A stretch of DNA of 64,000 bases, taken from NCBI GenBank assembly GCA_963764465.1, contig CAVXSO010000002.1, positions 1 to 64,000 on the forward strand, given 5' to 3'. How positions within the stretch are numbered: the stretch's first letter is position 1; each line of letters begins with the position of its first letter. Source of the stretch: JAJXXT01 sp963764465 (GTDB lineage: Bacteria; Pseudomonadota; Alphaproteobacteria; Acetobacterales; Acetobacteraceae). The notes under the pieces were generated by a model that worked only from the letters and a program-made list of their open reading frames with translations, was not told the origin of the DNA and ran no database searches. Positions 1 through 7,216 of this stretch are shown in pieces. The translations under genes and the position numbers were made by a program.

Positions 1-2
1 GG

Positions 3-76
3 CGTCCCCGGCGGGATTCGAACCCACGGCCCCAGGATTAGGAATCCTGTGCTCTATCCTGCTGAGCTACGGGGAC
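3..76 (-). tRNA. tRNA-Arg (anticodon CCU)
   Basis: On the minus strand a 7-bp acceptor stem (GTCCCCG at 76-70 pairing with CGGGGAC at 10-4) encloses a D arm with AGCTCAG, an anticodon arm CAGGA/TCCTG with loop TTCCTAA, and a T arm with GGTTCGAATCC. The middle of the loop reads CCT, so the tRNA decodes AGG arginine codons. The discriminator base is G at position 3 and a genome-encoded CC follows at 2-1; the final A would lie outside the window. Confidence 0.95.
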
Positions 77-85
77 ACGGCGGGT

Positions 86-115
86 GTCATACCGCAATCG
101 CCCGGGCTCCTCCAA
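86..115 (-). promoter_or_regulatory. Candidate sigma-70 promoter of the tRNA-Arg gene
   Basis: On the minus strand TTGGAG (115-110) and TATGAC (91-86) are separated by 18 bp, and the second box ends 9 bp before the tRNA 5' end. The boxes are only partly consensus; position relative to the tRNA is the main support. Confidence 0.35.
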
Positions 116-199
116 ACGCCGGAGAAGCCTGTTTGAAGCGCGGCGGGTTGGCCCGCGCGGCGGGGCGGTGCAGAGTGGCGTCCCACCCAGGGAGACGTC

Positions 200-1126
200 A
201 TGTCCAAGGTCATCATTTCCTGCGCCATCACCGGCGCCATCGCCACCCCCTCGATGTCCGACGCCCTGCCCATCACCCCCGAGCAGATCGCCCGGTCCTC
301 GATCGAGGCGGCGGAGGCGGGGGCGGCCATCATCCACCTGCACGCCCGCAACCCCGCAACCGGGGAGCCCTCGCCGGACCCGGCACTGTTCATGCGCTTC
401 CTGCCGGTGATCAAGCAGTCGTGCGACGCGGTGCTCAACGTCACCACCGGCGGCGGGCTCAAGATGAGCGTCGAGGAGCGGCTCGCCGCCCCGATGGTCG
501 CGAAGCCCGAAATGTGCTCGCTCAACATGGGCTCGATGAACTTCAACATCTCCGCCGGCGCCGAAAAGCGAGCCGAATGGAAGTACGACTGGGAGAAGGA
601 GTACCTGGAGCGGACGGTCGATCACATCTTCCGCAACACGTTCGGCGACGTCGCGCGCATCGTCGAGATCATGGGCAAGGGCCACGGCACCCGTTTCGAG
701 TTCGAGTGCTACGACGTGGGCCATCTCTACAACCTGGCGCACTGCCTGGATAAGGGCGTCGTCGAGCCGCCACTATTCATCCAGACCATCTTCGGCATCC
801 TCGGCGGCATCGGCGCCGAGCCGCGCAACCTGATGTTCATGCGCGAGACCGCGGACCGGCTGTTCGGCAAGGATTACGTCTGGTCGGTGCTCGCCGCCGG
901 ACGCCACCAGATGGCGTTCACCACCATGGCCGGCATCATGGGCGGCAATGTGCGCGTGGGGCTCGAGGACTCTCTCTATATCGCGAAGGGAAAAATGGCG
1001 AAGTCGAACGCGGAACAGGTGGCCAAGATTCGCCGCATCCTGGAAGAGCTGTCGCTCGAGATCGCAACGCCCACCGAGGCGCGGGCGATGCTGAAGCTCA
1101 AGGGTGGCGACAGGGTGGGGTTCTGA
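200..1126 (+). CDS. BKACE family (DUF849) 3-keto-5-aminohexanoate cleavage-type enzyme
   Basis: A 308-residue TIM-barrel protein of the beta-keto acid cleavage enzyme family, which condense a beta-keto acid with acetyl-CoA to give acetoacetate plus a new CoA ester. The zinc ligands are visible: His46 and His48 in IIHLHARNP and Glu256 in VRVGLEDS, matching His46/His48/Glu230 of characterised Kce. The start has GGGAG 7 bp upstream. It is followed 2 bp later by a dipeptidase and then an aldo/keto reductase, suggesting a catabolic operon. The beta-keto acid used cannot be told from sequence; members act on carnitine-, lysine- or other amine-derived acids. Confidence 0.88.
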   Translation: MSKVIISCAITGAIATPSMSDALPITPEQIARSSIEAAEAGAAIIHLHARNPATGEPSPDPALFMRFLPVIKQSCDAVLNVTTGGGLKMSVEERLAAPMVAKPEMCSLNMGSMNFNISAGAEKRAEWKYDWEKEYLERTVDHIFRNTFGDVARIVEIMGKGHGTRFEFECYDVGHLYNLAHCLDKGVVEPPLFIQTIFGILGGIGAEPRNLMFMRETADRLFGKDYVWSVLAAGRHQMAFTTMAGIMGGNVRVGLEDSLYIAKGKMAKSNAEQVAKIRRILEELSLEIATPTEARAMLKLKGGDRVGF

Positions 1127-1128
1127 CC

Positions 1129-2130
1129 ATGGATGCATCTTCCGGCGTGCACGCTTCCATCCTCGCGATGGACACACATATCGACATTCCCTGGCCCACG
1201 GGGCCGGATTTCTTCGTCTCCGGCCCGCGCCATGTCGATCTGCCGAAACTGCGCGAGGGCGGCATGGGGGCCGCGTTCCTCGCCGCCTACGTCCCCCAGG
1301 GCAAGCGCGACGAAACCGGCCACGCGGCGGCTTGGGAGCGTGCGACCGGCATGCTCCGTGTGATCGGTGGGCTCGGCCGCGACGGTGCCGTGGTCTGCCG
1401 CAACAGCCGCGAGATCCGCGCCGCGCGCGTGGCTGGGCACATCGCCATCGTCCCCGCGGTTGAAAACGGCTACGCGTTGGGCGAGCAGCCAGGCCGCCTC
1501 GCGGAACTGCGCGCGATGGGTGCGACGTATCTCACCATCACCCATAACGGCCACAATGCGCTCGCGGATTCCGCCATTCCCCGCACCGATCTCGGCGACG
1601 GCTCGGCCGAGCATGGCGGGCTCTCCGCGTTGGGGCGGGAGGCGATCGCGGTGCTCAACCGCGTCGGCATGCTCGCCGATATCGCGCATACCTCGAAGGC
1701 AACGATGCTGCAGACTGCGGCGCTTTCGAAATCGCCGGTGGTCGCGACGCATTCCTGCATTCGCACATTGTGCGAGCACGTGCGCAACGTCGATGACGAG
1801 CAGCTCGACGCGCTGCGCGATTGCGGCGGCGTGGTGCAGATCACCGCCGTGCCTTCCTTCCTGAAGGCGGGCGGCACGGCGGAGACCGTCACGCTCGGGG
1901 ATTTCTGCGACCACGTGGACTACGCGGTGAAGCGTGTCGGCATCGAGCATGTCGGTATCTCGTCGGATTTCGACGGCGGCGGCGGCTTCGTCGGTTGGCG
2001 GCACATCGGCGAGAGCGCGAACGTGACCGAGGCGCTGCTCGCGCGCGGCTACGACCAGGCGGCGATCGCGCTGCTCTGGGGCGGCAACTTCCTTCGTTGC
2101 ATGGAAAAGGCGGAGGCACTCGCGGCGTGA
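1129..2130 (+). CDS. Membrane-dipeptidase family (M19) peptidase
   Basis: A 333-residue amidohydrolase-fold enzyme of family M19 (renal dipeptidase), zinc-dependent cleavage of dipeptides and some D-amino acid or beta-lactam substrates. The first metal site is HID (His17-Asp19); the typical VATHSCIRTLCEHVRN segment and the HVGISSDFDGGGG segment near the C-terminus are present. There is no obvious signal peptide, so it is probably cytoplasmic, as is usual for bacterial members. It lies 2 bp after the BKACE gene, and its stop overlaps the next gene's GTG start (GTGA), indicating translational coupling. Confidence 0.9.
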   Translation: MDASSGVHASILAMDTHIDIPWPTGPDFFVSGPRHVDLPKLREGGMGAAFLAAYVPQGKRDETGHAAAWERATGMLRVIGGLGRDGAVVCRNSREIRAARVAGHIAIVPAVENGYALGEQPGRLAELRAMGATYLTITHNGHNALADSAIPRTDLGDGSAEHGGLSALGREAIAVLNRVGMLADIAHTSKATMLQTAALSKSPVVATHSCIRTLCEHVRNVDDEQLDALRDCGGVVQITAVPSFLKAGGTAETVTLGDFCDHVDYAVKRVGIEHVGISSDFDGGGGFVGWRHIGESANVTEALLARGYDQAAIALLWGGNFLRCMEKAEALAA

Positions 2131-2975
2131 TCCGCGAGCGGATTCCGGGTGTCCGGCTTCCCGATGGCACCCGGGTGCCCGCGCTCGGGCAGGGCACCTG
2201 GTACATGGGCGAGCAGGCCGCGGCGGCGAACACGGAAGCCGCGGCCCTGCGCGCGGGGATCGACCTTGGCCTCACGCTGATCGACACCGCCGAGATGTAC
2301 GCCGAGGGTGGTGCGGAGCGCGTGGTGGGAGCGGCCATCGCCGGGCGGCGGGACGAGGTGTTCCTCGTCTCCAAGGTCTATCCGCACAATGCCTCGCGGA
2401 AGGGCTGCGTCGCTGCCTGCGAGCGCAGCCTCGCGCGGCTCGGCACGGATCGGATCGACCTCTACCTGCTGCACTGGCGCGGCTCCGTGCCGCTGGCGGA
2501 GACGGTCGCAGGCATGGAGGCGCTGCTGGCGGCGGGCAAGATCCGCTTCTGGGGCGTTTCCAACTTTGATGTCGATGACATGGAGGAGCTCTGGCGCGCC
2601 GGCGGCGGAGCCTGTGCCGCCAACCAGGTGCTCTACAACCCCGAGCATCGCGGCATCGAATTCGATCTCTTGCCCTGGCATGCCAAGCGGAATGTGCCGG
2701 TGATGGCCTACACGCCGCTGGGCCAGGCGGGGGTGTTGCTGCGTGCCAAGGCCCTCGCAACGGTCGCCGCGCGGCATGGCGCGACACCAGCGAAGGTGGC
2801 GCTCGCATGGTCGATACGTTCAGGCAATGTCATTGCGATCCCCAAGGCAGCGTCCATCGAGCACGTGAGCGCGAACGCCGCCGCGGCGGCGATGCGGCTG
2901 GAGGCGGAAGATCTCGCGGCGATCGATGCGGAGTTCCCGCCGCCCAGGCGGAAGCAATCGCTCGCCATGCTGTAA
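2127..2975 (+). CDS. Aldo/keto reductase (AKR3/5-like)
   Basis: A 282-residue NADPH-dependent aldo/keto reductase. The tetrad is present: Asp53 and Tyr58 in IDTAEMYAE, Lys83 in VSKVYP and His116 in YLLHW. The start chosen is GTG at 2127, which overlaps the dipeptidase stop by 4 bp and places the family's N-terminal motif (RLPDG..VPALGQGTW) about ten residues in. The frame is open further upstream, but only inside the dipeptidase gene. Physiological carbonyl substrate unknown; the operon context suggests reduction of an aldehyde or keto acid from amine or amino acid breakdown. Confidence 0.88.
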   Translation: MIRERIPGVRLPDGTRVPALGQGTWYMGEQAAAANTEAAALRAGIDLGLTLIDTAEMYAEGGAERVVGAAIAGRRDEVFLVSKVYPHNASRKGCVAACERSLARLGTDRIDLYLLHWRGSVPLAETVAGMEALLAAGKIRFWGVSNFDVDDMEELWRAGGGACAANQVLYNPEHRGIEFDLLPWHAKRNVPVMAYTPLGQAGVLLRAKALATVAARHGATPAKVALAWSIRSGNVIAIPKAASIEHVSANAAAAAMRLEAEDLAAIDAEFPPPRRKQSLAML

Positions 2976-2977
2976 GC

Positions 2978-3024
2978 GGTTCCTTCTTGCAAGGAAGAGC
3001 CAAAGAACTTTTGATAAAAGGGTT
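2978..3024 (+). repeat. Dispersed hairpin repeat, copy A (terminator-like)
   Basis: Immediately after the aldo/keto reductase stop. It contains TTCCTT-CTTGC-AAGGAA and then CTTTT-GAT-AAAAG, joined by a GAACTTTTG core. Alignment by eye with copies at 17211-17252, 41847-41885 (minus) and 50117-50146 shows a shared pattern GTTC(C/T)TTCT.G...A, a CCAA-like junction and GAACTTTTG. Copies A, B and D follow plus-strand stops, C a minus-strand stop, so transcription termination or mRNA 3'-end protection is plausible. Confidence 0.6.
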
Positions 3025-3035
3025 CCGCCGCGTCC

Positions 3036-3383
3036 CTATCCCACGCGAGCGAACATCGTCGCGCCGGGCACGGCGCGGCGCGGCGGCGCCTCCTCCAGCG
3101 CCGGCCCGGCGAGGTTCTGCAGCATGGCCGCGATCGCGCGCAGCGCTTCCGCGCTGACACGGTAGAAGACCTGGCGCGCCGCGCGCCGCGTCTGCACCAG
3201 ACGCGCCCCACGCAGCAGGGCCAATTGCTGCGACAGCAGCGGCTGGCCGATACCCGTCCGCGTCTCGAGCTCGCCCACCGCCAGCTCCCCGCCGGCAAGC
3301 TCCGCCAGCAGCCGCAGCCGCAGGGGGTGGGCCAGCACGCGAAGCGTCTCCGCGGGTTCGGCCCAGTCCGTTTCGGTGGTCAT
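3036..3383 (-). CDS. ArsR-family repressor, BigR/SqrR-like but cysteine-less
   Basis: A 115-residue winged-helix repressor (LLAELAGGELAVGELE then LSQQLALLRGARLV as the recognition region). Its place in a sulfide operon resembles BigR/SqrR, which sense reactive sulfur through two cysteines, one in the LC.L..GE segment and one near the C-terminus. Here the first position reads LAELAGGE, and the whole protein contains no cysteine. It must therefore sense something else, act constitutively, or be misassigned. Its ATG overlaps the peroxiredoxin stop by 4 bp (ATGA), so the two are co-transcribed. Confidence 0.85.
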   Translation of the reverse strand: MTTETDWAEPAETLRVLAHPLRLRLLAELAGGELAVGELETRTGIGQPLLSQQLALLRGARLVQTRRAARQVFYRVSAEALRAIAAMLQNLAGPALEEAPPRRAVPGATMFARVG

Positions 3384-4060
3384 CGCGGCTCGCGGTCCGG
3401 GACCGGGCGATAGAACCAGTCGCTCGCCTCCGCCCCGGCGAGCGCTTCGGGCGCCGTCTCGGCGGGCACTTCCAGCAGGTCCGCGCCGGGCACCCAGCCC
3501 TCCGGCGCCAGCACGTGCCCATCGTGCACCCGGCGGAGTGCGGTGACGACGCGCATCATCTCGGCGACGGAACGACCCACCGTCGCGGGGTAGTTGGTCT
3601 GCGCGCGCAAGATGCCGTCCGGGTCAATGAAGCACGTGGCGCGGGCGGCGGAGGCATCGGCGGCGTCCGGCGCGACCATGCCATAGGCGTGGGCGATCGC
3701 CATCGTCGGGTCCTCGACGATCGGGAACTCGACATTCACGCGAAAGCGGTCGCGGATCATGCGAATCCAGGCCAGATGGGAGAACAGGCTGTCCACCGAG
3801 ACCCCGACCAGGGCACAGCCAAGGGCCGCGAACTGCGGCGCGGCGCGGGCGAGGGACACGAACTCGCTGGTGCACACCGGCGTGAAGTCGCCGGGGTGGG
3901 AGAACAGCACCAGCCAGCGCCCGCGAAAATCCGTGAGCGAGAGCGGACCCGCGGTGCTGCGCGCCGAGAAATTGGGAACCCTCTCGCCGAGGCGCACCAA
4001 CGGGCCGGGCACGAGCGCGGGCTGCGGAGGGAGCTGGGTCGGGGGCAGCGAATCGGGCAT
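3380..4060 (-). CDS. 1-Cys peroxiredoxin (Prx6-like, AhpC/TSA family)
   Basis: A 226-residue peroxiredoxin that reduces peroxides, possibly also persulfide-linked oxidants given the neighbours. The peroxidatic cysteine is Cys63 in HPGDFTPVCTSE; the long C-terminal extension with RAQTNYPATVGRS is typical of the Prx6 group. Cys82 and one further Cys (ATCFID) exist, but neither sits where a standard resolving cysteine would. The gene is first in a minus-strand operon with the ArsR regulator and is divergent from the persulfide dioxygenase. Confidence 0.9.
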   Translation of the reverse strand: MPDSLPPTQLPPQPALVPGPLVRLGERVPNFSARSTAGPLSLTDFRGRWLVLFSHPGDFTPVCTSEFVSLARAAPQFAALGCALVGVSVDSLFSHLAWIRMIRDRFRVNVEFPIVEDPTMAIAHAYGMVAPDAADASAARATCFIDPDGILRAQTNYPATVGRSVAEMMRVVTALRRVHDGHVLAPEGWVPGADLLEVPAETAPEALAGAEASDWFYRPVPDREPR

Positions 4061-4090
4061 CGGCGGCGTGGAGATCCCTGGATTGGAGGG

Positions 4091-4119
4091 GATTTAAGGA
4101 CGCGCTTTGGTTGACGCAA
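4091..4119 (-). promoter_or_regulatory. Candidate promoter of the peroxiredoxin-arsR operon
   Basis: Reading the minus strand, TTGCGT (4119-4114) is followed after 17 bp by TAAATC (4096-4091), about 30 bp upstream of the peroxiredoxin ATG. Its -35 box overlaps the -35 of the opposite promoter (4111-4116), so the two operons may compete or be co-regulated by one bound protein. The -10 is weak (3 of 6). Confidence 0.4.
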
Positions 4120-4139
4120 GAAACATACATACATATAAA
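4111..4139 (+). promoter_or_regulatory. Sigma-70 promoter of the sulfide-oxidation operon
   Basis: TTGACG (4111-4116), 17-bp spacer and TATAAA (4134-4139) make a near-consensus promoter for the persulfide dioxygenase gene, with predicted start around 4146. The spacer and downstream stretch 4120-4159 are strikingly A+T-rich, with ACAT repeated three times at 4123-4134, and are the best place for an ArsR-family operator. No clean palindrome is visible. Confidence 0.65.
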
Positions 4140-4171
4140 AATATCGAAAGTCATAAACTATGGAGGGGCGT

Positions 4172-5119
4172 ATGGCCGCGCTTCCCGCCCAGGCCTCGGA
4201 CCAGGCGCTCGCCGCCGCGACACGGGTTGTCGAGCGCACGCTCGCCGGTGAGGGCCGCCGCCCGGTGGTCGCGACTTTCTTTGACGAAGCGACCTTCACC
4301 GCAAGTCACGTGGTGCATGATCCCGCCAACCGCGCCGCCGCCATCGTCAACTCCGTGATGGATTTCGATCAGGCCGCCGGCCGGCTTGGCTTCGTTTCGG
4401 CCCAGCGGATCGTCGATCATGTCCGCGCGGAAGGGTTGCAGGTCGAATGGCTGCTCGAGACGCACGCGCATGCCGACCATCTCTCGGCTGCGCCGTGGCT
4501 GCAGCAGCAGGTCGGCGGGCGCATCGCCATCGGGCGCGAAATCGTCACGGTGCAGAACGTCTTCGGCAAGATCTTCAACGAAGGCACGGAGTTCGTCCGC
4601 GACGGCTCGCAATTCGACCGCCTGCTGGACGACGGCGGTCGTTTCATGATCGGTGAAATCGAGGTCGCGGTGTTGCACGTGCCCGGCCACACGCCGGCCG
4701 ATCTCGCCTATGTCGCCGGCGACGCCGCCTTCGCTGGCGACACGCTGTTCATGCCCGATTTCGGCACCGCTCGCGCCGACTTTCCGGGCGGCGATGCGGC
4801 GACGCTCTACCGTTCCATCCGCCGCCTGCTCAGCCTTCCGGCGGCGACGCGGCTGTTCCTCTGTCACGACTATAAGGCGCCGGGGCGCGACCGCTTCGCG
4901 TGGGAGACCACCGTCGGCGCCGAACGGCAGGGCAACGTGCATGTGCGCGATGGCGTACCGGAGGCGGAGTTCGTTGCCATGCGCACCGCGCGCGACGCCA
5001 CGCTCGGCATGCCGCGGCTCATCCTGCCCTCGATCCAGGTGAACATGCGCGCGGGGCGTCTGCCAGCCCCGGAGTCGAATGGCACCAGCTACCTCAAGCT
5101 GCCGGTCGGCCTGCTCTGA
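4172..5119 (+). CDS. Persulfide dioxygenase (ETHE1-like metallo-beta-lactamase fold)
   Basis: A 315-residue MBL-fold protein; the family oxidises glutathione persulfide to sulfite with mononuclear iron. The metal motif is THAHADH (His98, His100, Asp102, His103), with His173 in PGHTP, Asp190 in AGDTLF and a later CHDY. ATG at 4172 is preferred over 4160 because GGAGG (4162-4166) lies 5 bp before it and the mRNA is predicted to start near 4146. It is first in an operon with SQR and a TauE-like exporter, giving a path from sulfide through persulfide to sulfite to export. Confidence 0.88.
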   Translation: MAALPAQASDQALAAATRVVERTLAGEGRRPVVATFFDEATFTASHVVHDPANRAAAIVNSVMDFDQAAGRLGFVSAQRIVDHVRAEGLQVEWLLETHAHADHLSAAPWLQQQVGGRIAIGREIVTVQNVFGKIFNEGTEFVRDGSQFDRLLDDGGRFMIGEIEVAVLHVPGHTPADLAYVAGDAAFAGDTLFMPDFGTARADFPGGDAATLYRSIRRLLSLPAATRLFLCHDYKAPGRDRFAWETTVGAERQGNVHVRDGVPEAEFVAMRTARDATLGMPRLILPSIQVNMRAGRLPAPESNGTSYLKLPVGLL

Positions 5120-5164
5120 AGCGACGCCCGCGCCTGGCAAGCAGCATCGCGCCTTCATAACGAA

Positions 5165-5178
5165 CGGCGGAACCGCCG
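5165..5178. other. Short hairpin between the dioxygenase and SQR genes
   Basis: CGGCGG-AA-CCGCCG is an inverted repeat with a two-base centre in the 81-bp gap before SQR. No T-run follows, so it is more likely an mRNA processing or stability element than a terminator. The SQR ribosome site GGGAGAAA follows. Confidence 0.35.
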
Positions 5179-5200
5179 CCGACAACAGGGAGAAAGTGTC

Positions 5201-6427
5201 ATGGCCGTGGAGAAAGGGGAGATCGTGATCGTCGGCGGCGGCTCGGCGGGCATCGCCTGCGCCGCCTCGCTCAAGGCGCGCTCGCCGCGAGCCGACATCA
5301 CCATCGTCGAGCCGAAGGAAACGCACGACTACCAGCCGGGCTGGACCATGGTCGGCGGCGGCGTGTTCGACCGCGGGGTGACGCGCCGGCCGCAGTCGAG
5401 CGTGATTCCCGCCGGCGTGCGCTGGGTGCGCCAGGCGGTCGCATCCTTCCGGCCGGAGAACGACGAGATCGTGCTCGCGGATGGGAGCTCGTTGCATTAT
5501 CGTATTCTTATCGTCGCCCCGGGCATCGCGCTCGACTGGGACGCCATTCCCGGCCTCGCCGCCACGCTCGGCGCCAACGGCGTCACCTCCAACTATACGT
5601 TCGACACCGCGCCCTATACCTGGGACCTGGTGCGCGGCCTGCGCGAGGGTGTGGCGTTGTTCACCCAGCCGCCGATGCCGATCAAATGTGCCGGCGCGCC
5701 GCAAAAGGCGATGTATCTCTCCTGCGCGGAATGGAAGCGCCTCGGCGTGCTGGACAAGCTCGAGGTCGGATTCCACACCGCCGCGCCAGTTCTGTTCGGC
5801 GTCAAGGAGTATGTGCCGGCGCTGATGGACTATGTCGGGGGCTATGGCATCAAGCTCGCCTTCGAATCGCGGCTGGTCGCCGTGGATGGGCCGGCGCGGC
5901 AGGCCGTGTTCCGCGAGAAGGACGGCGAGGTGACGCGCCGGTTCGACATGCTGCACGTGACCCCGCCGCAGCGCGCGCCCAAATTCATCGCCGACAGCCC
6001 GCTCGCGGACGCGGCCGGGTACGTCGAGGTGGACCAGGCCACGCTGCGCCATGTCCGCTACCCCAACATCTTCGGCCTCGGCGACGGCGCGTCGATGCCC
6101 AATGCAAAGACCGCCGCCGCGGCGCGCAAGCAGGCGCCGATCGTTGCCGTCAATGTGCTCGCCGTGCTGGCCGGGCGCGCGCCGGAGGTCGGGTACGACG
6201 GCTACGGCTCCTGCCCGCTCACGGTCGAGCGCGGGCGCATCGTGCTCGCGGAGTTCGGCTATGGCGGCAAGCTGCTGCCCACGTTCCCGTCGTGGCTGAT
6301 CGAGGGCACGCGTCCATCGCGCCTCGCCTGGTGGCTGAAATCCGAGGCCCTGCCCTGGATCTACTGGAACGGCATGCTCAAGGGACGAGAGTGGTTCGCG
6401 AAGCCGACCAACCGGCTTTCGGCATGA
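5201..6427 (+). CDS. Sulfide:quinone oxidoreductase, type II-like
   Basis: A 408-residue FAD protein that oxidises sulfide at the membrane and passes electrons to quinone. It has the N-terminal dinucleotide motif VIVGGGSAG (9-17), THDYQPGWTMVGGG near residue 41, and the two cysteines expected of human-SQOR-like enzymes: Cys163 in PIKCAGAPQK and Cys338 in GYGSCPLT. No transmembrane helix is seen, as expected for a monotopic enzyme. The stop overlaps the exporter start (ATGA). Product would be a persulfide, the substrate of the dioxygenase just upstream. Confidence 0.93.
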   Translation: MAVEKGEIVIVGGGSAGIACAASLKARSPRADITIVEPKETHDYQPGWTMVGGGVFDRGVTRRPQSSVIPAGVRWVRQAVASFRPENDEIVLADGSSLHYRILIVAPGIALDWDAIPGLAATLGANGVTSNYTFDTAPYTWDLVRGLREGVALFTQPPMPIKCAGAPQKAMYLSCAEWKRLGVLDKLEVGFHTAAPVLFGVKEYVPALMDYVGGYGIKLAFESRLVAVDGPARQAVFREKDGEVTRRFDMLHVTPPQRAPKFIADSPLADAAGYVEVDQATLRHVRYPNIFGLGDGASMPNAKTAAAARKQAPIVAVNVLAVLAGRAPEVGYDGYGSCPLTVERGRIVLAEFGYGGKLLPTFPSWLIEGTRPSRLAWWLKSEALPWIYWNGMLKGREWFAKPTNRLSA

Positions 6428-7203
6428 GCTTCACGCTCGCGCAATACGGGCTCGGCGCGTTCAGCGGCGGGCTGGTGAGCTTCTCGCTCGGGCTGGTGGG
6501 CGGCGGCGGCTCCATCCTCGCCGTGCCGCTGATCATCTACCTCGTCGGTCTGCACGACCCGCATCTGGCGATCGGCACCAGCGCGCTCGCCGTCGCATTC
6601 AACGCCGCGACGGGGCTGCTCAGCCATGCCCGCGCGCGGACGGTGAAGTGGCGCTGCGGCCTCGTCTTTGCCGCCGCGGGCGTCGTTGGTGCCTTCCTCG
6701 GTTCCACCGTGGGCAAGGCGTTCAATGGCCAGCGGTTGTTGATCCTGTTCGCCCTTGTGATGGTCGCCGTCGGCTTCCTGATGCTGAAGTCGCGCCGGGA
6801 CCGTGGCGTGCCTGGCGCCGAATGCACGCGGCAGAACGCGCCGCAGGTACTCGGTACCGGATTCGGCACCGGGCTGTTCTCCGGCTTCTTCGGCATCGGC
6901 GGCGGGTTCCTCATCGTGCCCGGGCTGGTGGCCTCGACGCGCATGCCGATGATCAACGCGGTCGGTACGTCGCTCGTCGGGGTCACCGCCTTCGGCCTCA
7001 CCTCCGCGCTCAACTACGCAGCGTCGGGCCTGGTGGCCTGGGGCATCGCGATTGCCTTCATCGGCGGCGGCGTCGTGGGTTCGGTCGGCGGCATGCGGCT
7101 CGCGCGCCATCTCGCGCACGGCCAGGCTCTGCGCGTCATCTTCGCCGGCATGATCTTCGTCGTCTCCGGCTACATGATCTGGCGAAGCCTGCGGGGCGGC
7201 TGA
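6424..7203 (+). CDS. TauE/SafE family membrane exporter
   Basis: A 259-residue multi-spanning protein with the two-fold repeat of this family (FSGGLVSFSLGLVGGGGS near the N-terminus and TGLFSGFFGIGGGFLIVP in the second half). Members export sulfite, sulfoacetate or other organosulfur anions. The start is the ATG overlapping the SQR stop by 4 bp; longer upstream reading is only inside SQR. Being third in the sulfide operon suggests removal of sulfite made by the dioxygenase. Substrate is inferred from context only. Confidence 0.85.
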   Translation: MSFTLAQYGLGAFSGGLVSFSLGLVGGGGSILAVPLIIYLVGLHDPHLAIGTSALAVAFNAATGLLSHARARTVKWRCGLVFAAAGVVGAFLGSTVGKAFNGQRLLILFALVMVAVGFLMLKSRRDRGVPGAECTRQNAPQVLGTGFGTGLFSGFFGIGGGFLIVPGLVASTRMPMINAVGTSLVGVTAFGLTSALNYAASGLVAWGIAIAFIGGGVVGSVGGMRLARHLAHGQALRVIFAGMIFVVSGYMIWRSLRGG

Positions 7204-7216
7204 TCCGGGGACGCGG

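Noticed and set aside
4160..4171. ATG 4160 as the persulfide dioxygenase start
   Set aside because: It would lie within about 14 bp of the predicted transcript start and would have the GGAGG after it, not before it.
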